Shown here in pieces: positions 58,827-64,000 of a stretch of DNA of 64,000 bases (its first letter is position 1; the number at the start of each line of letters is the position of its first letter). The stretch is taken from contig JAZKGA010000001.1 of NCBI GenBank assembly GCA_040386235.1, forward strand, positions 1,364,001 to 1,428,000. Reading direction: 5' to 3'. The DNA comes from JAZKGA01 sp040386235. Its GTDB lineage: Bacteria; Pseudomonadota; Alphaproteobacteria; Micavibrionales; Micavibrionaceae. A program made the position numbers and the translations under genes. The notes below the pieces were generated by a model. The model was not told the origin of the DNA and made no database searches. It worked only from the letters and a program-made list of their open reading frames with translations.

Positions 58827-61376
58827 GTGGCGCAAAATCTAGTCATCGTGGAATCGCCAGCTAAGGCCAAGACCATCAATAAGTATTTGGGCAAGGATTT
58901 CTATGTCCTGGCTTCATTCGGCCATGTGCGTGACCTGCCCGCCAAAGATGGATCGGTCCTGCCGGATAACGATTTCAACATGCTGTGGACCCTGTCCGAA
59001 CGGGCCGACAAAACCGTCCGCGATATTTCAACCGCTGTTAAGGTCGCCAATGCCGTCTATCTCGCGACCGACCCTGACAGGGAGGGTGAGGCCATTTCCT
59101 GGCACATCCGGGAAATCTTGAATGACAAAAACCTGCTGAAAAACAAAACTGTCCACCGTGTGACATTTAACGAAATTACGCCAAAAGCGGTAAAGGCCGC
59201 GTTTGCCGCTCCACGACAACTGGACATGCCACTGGTGGATGCCTATCTGGCCCGCCGCGCCCTTGATTATCTGGTTGGATTTACCCTGTCACCCGTGCTG
59301 TGGCGGAAATTGCCTGGATCACGATCCGCTGGCCGCGTGCAATCCGTCGCCCTGCGCGTGATTTGCGAACGCGAAGACGAAATTGACGCGTTCAACAGCC
59401 AGGAATACTGGAGCATCAGCACGCGCCTGCAAACGCCAGATGGCGCACCGTTCTGGGCCCGCCTGACACACCTGGCCGGCAACAAGCTGGACAAGCTGGA
59501 TATCGGATCGGAAGAGGCCGCCCAGGCCGCCGTGCTGCGCATCCAGAACAAGGCTTTGAGCGTTCAGACGGTTGATAAAAAGCAGGTCCGCCGCTTCCCC
59601 GCGCCGCCCTTTATCACATCCAGTTTGCAGATGGAGGCCTCACGCAAGCTGCGTTTTTCAGCGTCGCAAACCATGCGCCTGGCCCAGCAATTGTACGAAG
59701 GGGTTGATATCGGCGGCGAAACTGTTGGTTTGATCACCTATATGCGTACCGACGGCACGAATTTGTCCGATGATGCGGTGGGCCAGATTCGTGATTTAAT
59801 CAAAAAAGAATTTGGCGACAAATACCTGCCTGCCGCGCCGCGCCATTACCGGTCAAAAGCCAAGAACGCGCAAGAAGCACACGAAGCCATTCGCCCGACC
59901 CAATTGCAATACCATCCAAAAGACGTGGCCCAATATATGGAACCGCGCATGGCGTCGCTGTATGAATTGATTTGGAAACGGACAATGGCGTCGCAAATGG
60001 AAAACGCGATTATGGATCAGGTCACGGCGGATATTTCCGACGGGACGGATGATGTGGTGTTGCGTGCAACGGGATCGACCGTTGCGTTTGACGGCTTCCT
60101 GTCCGTATACCAAGAAGACGAGGATGAACCAGACGCGCCGCCAAGCGATGCGGATGACACAAGCCGCAGTGCCCGCCTGCCGCCATTAAATGCCCAGGAC
60201 GCGCTAAAAACCCTGACGATTGATCCGCAACAGCATTTCACGCAGCCGCCCCCACGGTACAGCGAGGCCAGCCTGGTCAAATGCCTGGAAGAAATGGGGA
60301 TCGGCCGCCCGTCCACATACGCGTCCATTATGCAGGTCTTGCAGGACCGTAATTACGTTGTCCTCGACAAACGCCGTTTCGTGCCAGAAGATCGCGGTCG
60401 CCTGGTGACCGCCTTCCTGAAAGGGTTTTTCGCCCGCTACGTCGATTATGATTTCACCGCGAATATGGAGGCAGAGCTGGACGCCATCTCGTCCGGCCAT
60501 TTGGCCTGGAAAGTATCCTTACGCCAGTTCTGGACAGACTTCAAAGCCGCCGTTGACGGCACGGCCAATCTGCGTGTCAGTGAGGTTCTGGATTACCTGG
60601 ATGAAACCCTGGGCGCCCACTTCTTCCCACCGCAATCTGCGACCCACGATCCGCGTCAGTGCCCGACATGCCAAACAGGCCGCCTGTCTCTGAAACTGGG
60701 TAAATTCGGCGCGTTTATCGGATGTTCACACTATCCTGAATGCCGCTACACCCGCCCATTGGTGGTGGATGACGCCGCAGAAGGCGGCGGCACAGCCGAC
60801 GGCGCACCAACCAATCGTGAAACAAAGGAACTGGGCACTGATCCAGTTAGCCAGCAAGCCGTTTCCTTGCGTTTCGGCCCCTATGGCCCGTATGTGCAAT
60901 TAGAGGTTCCCGCCGATGCGGTTCCCTCTGCGCCTGCACCGGCACCTGTGGCGGCTGAAGAAGCCGCGCCAGCGAAAGGCAAAGGCAAGGCAAAGGACAA
61001 GCCAAAAAGCAAGCCGAAGGCCAAGAAAGACGCTGCGCCAAAACCTAAACGCCAGGGCTTGCCCCGTGGTTTGAAACCGGACGAAGTAACACTGGAGGTC
61101 GCGTTACAGCTGCTGGCCCTGCCCCGCTTTGTCGGGATGCACCCGGAAACCCAGGAACGGATTGAGGCCGGCATCGGTCGTTTTGGCCCCTACCTGAAAC
61201 ATCAAAGCAAATTTAAATCTATCCCTGCGGGGGATGATGTGTTAACGATTGGGCTGAACCGCGCTGTTGACTTACTGGCACAGGCCAGCACAGGCGGAAA
61301 GGGCAAGGGACGCCGTCCCCCTGCACGCCGTGCAGCTGCCAAAAAAACATCTGCCCCAAAAAAGAAAAAAGGCTAA
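58827..61376 (+). CDS. topA: DNA topoisomerase I (type IA)
   Basis: An 849-residue enzyme relaxing negative supercoils. It starts VIVESPAKAKTINKYLG (Toprim, with the acidic triad DPDREGEAI), with the active-site Tyr in LITYMRTDGTNLSDDA at about 305. A zinc-ribbon module (CPTCQTGRL ... CSHYPEC) follows near residue 610, then C-terminal beta modules (RFGPYGPYVQLE and RFGPYLKH) separated by an Ala/Lys/Pro-rich linker, and a basic tail. Translation starts at GTG 58827 after AAGGAAG. It is 33 bases past dprA and nine before rnr, in the common alphaproteobacterial order. Confidence 0.97.
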   Translation: MAQNLVIVESPAKAKTINKYLGKDFYVLASFGHVRDLPAKDGSVLPDNDFNMLWTLSERADKTVRDISTAVKVANAVYLATDPDREGEAISWHIREILNDKNLLKNKTVHRVTFNEITPKAVKAAFAAPRQLDMPLVDAYLARRALDYLVGFTLSPVLWRKLPGSRSAGRVQSVALRVICEREDEIDAFNSQEYWSISTRLQTPDGAPFWARLTHLAGNKLDKLDIGSEEAAQAAVLRIQNKALSVQTVDKKQVRRFPAPPFITSSLQMEASRKLRFSASQTMRLAQQLYEGVDIGGETVGLITYMRTDGTNLSDDAVGQIRDLIKKEFGDKYLPAAPRHYRSKAKNAQEAHEAIRPTQLQYHPKDVAQYMEPRMASLYELIWKRTMASQMENAIMDQVTADISDGTDDVVLRATGSTVAFDGFLSVYQEDEDEPDAPPSDADDTSRSARLPPLNAQDALKTLTIDPQQHFTQPPPRYSEASLVKCLEEMGIGRPSTYASIMQVLQDRNYVVLDKRRFVPEDRGRLVTAFLKGFFARYVDYDFTANMEAELDAISSGHLAWKVSLRQFWTDFKAAVDGTANLRVSEVLDYLDETLGAHFFPPQSATHDPRQCPTCQTGRLSLKLGKFGAFIGCSHYPECRYTRPLVVDDAAEGGGTADGAPTNRETKELGTDPVSQQAVSLRFGPYGPYVQLEVPADAVPSAPAPAPVAAEEAAPAKGKGKAKDKPKSKPKAKKDAAPKPKRQGLPRGLKPDEVTLEVALQLLALPRFVGMHPETQERIEAGIGRFGPYLKHQSKFKSIPAGDDVLTIGLNRAVDLLAQASTGGKGKGRRPPARRAAAKKTSAPKKKKG

Positions 61377-61385
61377 ATTAATAAT

Positions 61386-63734
61386 ATGAATGAAACTTAC
61401 AGTTCTGCGGCTATCCTGCGTATCCTTGAAAACGCAAACGGGCCGCTGCCCCGCCGTGCGCTTTTCCATGCCCTTGATATTCCCGTACACTTACAACCCA
61501 ATGTGCGCAACCTGCTGAAATCCATGGCCCGGCAAGGTGAGATTACCTTGCTGCCCGGTCATCGCATTGCCCTGACACCCCGTCAACCCGTCAGTGTCCA
61601 TGTGATGGTCACCGGTTTTGATGCCAATGGCGATCTGCTGGTCCGTTCCGTTACCCGTGATGCTGAGGGCGACTTCCTGCGTTTCGTTATTCCCAGTGAA
61701 ACACGCGGCGCGGAAAAAATGGCCAAGGATTCCAACGCCATTATCAGCATGACCCCCGGTCAAGGAGCATCCAAGATTACAATTGTAAAAATCTTGGAAA
61801 ACAGCCTTGATAAATTGATGGGCTCGATCGAACAGGCCCGCGACGGCTGGCGCATCAAATCGATGAACCGCAAGGATCCCGGCACAATACCCCTGTTATT
61901 CCCCGCAGCGATGCAGGATCAGATTAAGGATGGCCTGGTCGTCAGTGCCATGCGCACCCTTCGCGGCGAAAAAGTAGTCGCCGAATTGATTGATATCCTT
62001 GGCCCTATGGACTCGCCCAAACTGATCTCTCACCTATCCGCATACGAAGCGGGCTTGATCGACGCTTTCCCGTCTGTAGTCCTTCAGGAGGCTGAGAAAT
62101 TCACCCTGCCGAAAGACACGGATACACGCGAAGATTTAACAGACATTCCCCTGGTCACCATTGATGGGCCAGATGCCCGCGATTATGATGATGCTGTGGC
62201 CGCCCAGCGTGACAAGGAACACCCAGACCGCACCCATATCATCGTGGCCATTGCTGATGTCGCCTATTATGTTCGCGCAGGCACAGCATTGGATGACGAG
62301 GCGCGGCGGCGTGGTAATTCCACATATTTCCCGGATAAAGTCATTCCCATGCTGCCGGAAACTTTGTCGAACGATTTATGTTCGTTAAAACCGCTGGTTC
62401 CGCGCGCCTGCATGGTCGCGCATATGTGGATCAATGACCAGGGTAAAATGGTTCAGTACAAATTCACGCGCGGCATGATGAAATCAGCCGCCCGCCTGAC
62501 CTATGAACAGATACAGCATGCCTATAATGGCCAGCCAGACGACACCTGCACACCGCTGATGGACACTGTCATTCAGCCACTTTATGCCGCTTATGGCATT
62601 TTGGCGGCGGCACGTGAAAAGCGTGGTGCCTTGAATATCGAAACGATTGAGCGCCAGGTGATTATTGATGATCGTGGCGAAATGATCGGCGTGCGTCCCC
62701 GCCCGCGTTTCGACAGTCAAAAAGTGATCGAAGAATTTATGGTCCTGGCGAACGTGGCCGCGGCATCCGCATTAGAGGACAAGAAAGCACCCTGCGTTTA
62801 TCGTATCCACGATAAACCAGCAGCCGAGCGTCTGGCCAATTTAAGTGACTTTATGAAAGGTCTGGGACAAAAAGTGCCGGACGGCATGTCGCTGGATGGC
62901 CGGAAAATCAACGCATTGATGGCTGGTGTGACTGACCCCGCCATTCGCCCCCTTGTTTCCACCCTTGTCCTGCGCACCCAGGCCCAGGCCCGCTACGACA
63001 ATGAAAATATAGGGCATTTCGGCTTGCAGCTTGAAAAATATGCCCACTTCACCTCCCCTATCCGCCGCTATGCCGACTTACTGGTCCACCGGTCGTTGAT
63101 CAAAGCCTATAAACTGGGCGATGGTGGATTAAGTGAAGATGACGGGACCGATATCGCAGGGATCGCCGAACACATCACCAAAACTGAACGCCAGTCGTCG
63201 GATGCCGAACGGAACGCGACCGATCGCTTTACCGCACGTTTTCTGGCGGACCGCGTTGGTGCGGAATTTGACGGGGTTATTTCGTCCGTTACGCGTTTTG
63301 GCTTGTTTATCTCTTTGGCAGAATTTGGCGCAGACGGACTATTGCCGATGCGGTCCCTGCCCAACGACTATTACGTTCATGACGAACGCCGCCAGACATT
63401 GACGGGCCGCCGATCCGGCATCGTGTTCCGCTTCGGCGAACAGATCCGGATTCGCCTGGCCGAGGTTAATGCCTTGGCTGGTATGCTCAGCTTTGAACTG
63501 GCCGGTACAGTCACCCGCGCCCAGCCGCGCAATGGTGCCTTTAATCGCGACCGGTCAGACCGTCCCCGTCCCCCTCATAATAATGACAGACGCCCCCCTG
63601 GCAGAGGCCGTGACGACCGCCCACCGCAAGGCAGACGCGATGAACGTCCCGACACCAGACCCTCTGGTGGCGACGCCCCGCGCAAGGGGCCTTCCGGCAA
63701 TCAGCCCAGCAATAAGAAACATCGGCGGAGATAG
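61386..63734 (+). CDS. rnr: Ribonuclease R
   Basis: A 782-residue 3'-to-5' exoribonuclease. It has an N-terminal winged-helix (LRILENANGPLPRRALFHALDI), cold-shock domains, the RNB catalytic core with metal-binding Asp residues (TIDGPDARDYDDAVA) and RRRGNSTYFPDKVIPMLPETLSNDLCSL, HFTSPIRRYADLLVHRSL, and an S1 domain (GAEFDGVISSVTRFGLFISLAEFGADGL). The final 70 residues are an Arg/Pro/Asp-rich disordered tail. RNase R degrades structured RNA and helps tmRNA quality control. It follows topA by nine bases. Confidence 0.96.
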   Translation: MNETYSSAAILRILENANGPLPRRALFHALDIPVHLQPNVRNLLKSMARQGEITLLPGHRIALTPRQPVSVHVMVTGFDANGDLLVRSVTRDAEGDFLRFVIPSETRGAEKMAKDSNAIISMTPGQGASKITIVKILENSLDKLMGSIEQARDGWRIKSMNRKDPGTIPLLFPAAMQDQIKDGLVVSAMRTLRGEKVVAELIDILGPMDSPKLISHLSAYEAGLIDAFPSVVLQEAEKFTLPKDTDTREDLTDIPLVTIDGPDARDYDDAVAAQRDKEHPDRTHIIVAIADVAYYVRAGTALDDEARRRGNSTYFPDKVIPMLPETLSNDLCSLKPLVPRACMVAHMWINDQGKMVQYKFTRGMMKSAARLTYEQIQHAYNGQPDDTCTPLMDTVIQPLYAAYGILAAAREKRGALNIETIERQVIIDDRGEMIGVRPRPRFDSQKVIEEFMVLANVAAASALEDKKAPCVYRIHDKPAAERLANLSDFMKGLGQKVPDGMSLDGRKINALMAGVTDPAIRPLVSTLVLRTQAQARYDNENIGHFGLQLEKYAHFTSPIRRYADLLVHRSLIKAYKLGDGGLSEDDGTDIAGIAEHITKTERQSSDAERNATDRFTARFLADRVGAEFDGVISSVTRFGLFISLAEFGADGLLPMRSLPNDYYVHDERRQTLTGRRSGIVFRFGEQIRIRLAEVNALAGMLSFELAGTVTRAQPRNGAFNRDRSDRPRPPHNNDRRPPGRGRDDRPPQGRRDERPDTRPSGGDAPRKGPSGNQPSNKKHRRR

Positions 63735-63747
63735 AACACTATAACGC

Positions 63748-63775
63748 TTGACATCTACTGCCGTTTCTTTATAGA
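63748..63775 (+). promoter_or_regulatory. Likely sigma-70-type promoter for rpmG
   Basis: Perfect TTGACA at 63748-63753, a 16-base spacer, and TATAGA at 63770-63775 (five of six). It lies in the 85-base gap after rnr and about 45 bases upstream of the rpmG ATG. It is the best promoter match in the window. Confidence 0.6.
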
Positions 63776-63819
63776 AAGGCTGTCCAAAACAGATACGACG
63801 AATTTTATGAGGCATCGCT

Positions 63820-64000
63820 ATGGCGAAAAAAGGCGCAACAATCAAAGTCCGACTGGTCAGCACCGGTAAAAACACCAAAGGTGAATCAACGGGCTTTACC
63901 TACTACACCAAAAAGAATCCGAAGAACGTGACTGAAAAGTTCAAGTTCAGCAAATACGATCCACGCGCCGTTCACCCTGAAACGGGTAAAGTTGGCTGTC
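63820..64000 (+). CDS. rpmG: 50S ribosomal protein L33 (partial, runs off the end)
   Basis: Sixty codons are visible. The start MAKKGATIKVRLVST and the segment YYTKKNPKNVTEKFKFSKYDPRA match L33, whose usual full length is about 55 residues. Here a seven- to eight-residue insertion (around GKNTKGES) lies in the first loop, and the part after YDP (AVHPETGKVG) is also longer and unlike the common VVRKHV. The C-terminus lies outside the window, so an extended L33 variant is likely. GAGGCATCGCT precedes the ATG and a strong promoter lies upstream. Confidence 0.9.
   Translation, partial: MAKKGATIKVRLVSTGKNTKGESTGFTYYTKKNPKNVTEKFKFSKYDPRAVHPETGKVGC

Noticed and set aside
1..64000. CRISPR arrays, insertion sequences, prophage, integrons
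   Set aside because: No spaced direct-repeat arrays, transposase or integrase frames, or terminal inverted repeats were seen.

Overview
The window reads as chromosome of a free-living Gram-negative alphaproteobacterium with roughly mid-50s percent GC. The supporting evidence is a Shemin-type 5-aminolevulinate synthase (hemA), Kdo/LPS synthesis (kdsB), the plsY-dprA-topA-rnr-rpmG order familiar from Alphaproteobacteria, and a long-chain polyprenyl diphosphate synthase. The large type IV pilus locus with PilT/PilU retraction ATPases is unusual for this class. A Micavibrio-like (predatory) lineage is a plausible guess, but it is inference only. Coding density is very high and no gene-free stretch exceeds 300 bases. 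I saw no rRNA, tRNA, CRISPR array, insertion sequence or prophage.

Layout. 1-5.5 kb: a lipid kinase-like / PAP2 phosphatase / response regulator operon (minus strand), then a flavin-binding stress protein, a class D beta-lactamase, an FMN reductase and an acyltransferase-SGNH envelope enzyme. 5.5-20 kb: housekeeping and membrane genes (SOUL protein, leuS, ABC exporter, ppa, DUF808, SIMPL, typA, CNNM/CorC-like protein, SbtA-like transporter, two RNA methyltransferases). 20-21.5 kb: small proteins, a degenerate HD-GYP protein and a 40-residue lipoprotein.

21.6-39.4 kb (minus strand): an almost uninterrupted type IV pilus / MSHA-like locus. In transcription order it holds GspE/PilB, GspF/PilC, a PilM-PilN fusion, PilO-like and PilP-like proteins, an ABC ATPase, a TPR protein, an orphan N-terminal domain of prepilin peptidase, PilT, PilU, an MshL-like lipoprotein secretin, an ABC-2-type permease, an anchored protein of unknown function, a membrane-embedded AraC regulator, and two paralogous large prepilins. 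The missing aspartyl-protease half of the prepilin peptidase lies about 25 kb away at 55558-56064, so PilD appears split. The ABC ATPase is translationally coupled inside the inner-membrane platform genes, and its likely permease follows the secretin. This recalls the Myxococcus pilGHI transporter and is the most interesting system in the window.

39.4-41.4 kb: three minus-strand accessory genes (TerB-like, a metallopeptidase-like protein that has lost HExxH, and a PIN-like DUF5615-type protein). 41.6-54.5 kb: PfkB kinases, hemA, a TetR regulator, GNAT acetyltransferase, YejA-like binding protein, lipoprotein, YgfZ, single-chain glycyl-tRNA synthetase, SPFH protein, kdsB, a HAD nucleotidase and a TrmN6-like methyltransferase. 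54.5-64 kb: polyprenyl synthase and A24 peptidase (ATGA overlap), pyrB without an adjacent pyrC, plsY, dprA, topA, rnr and the start of rpmG.
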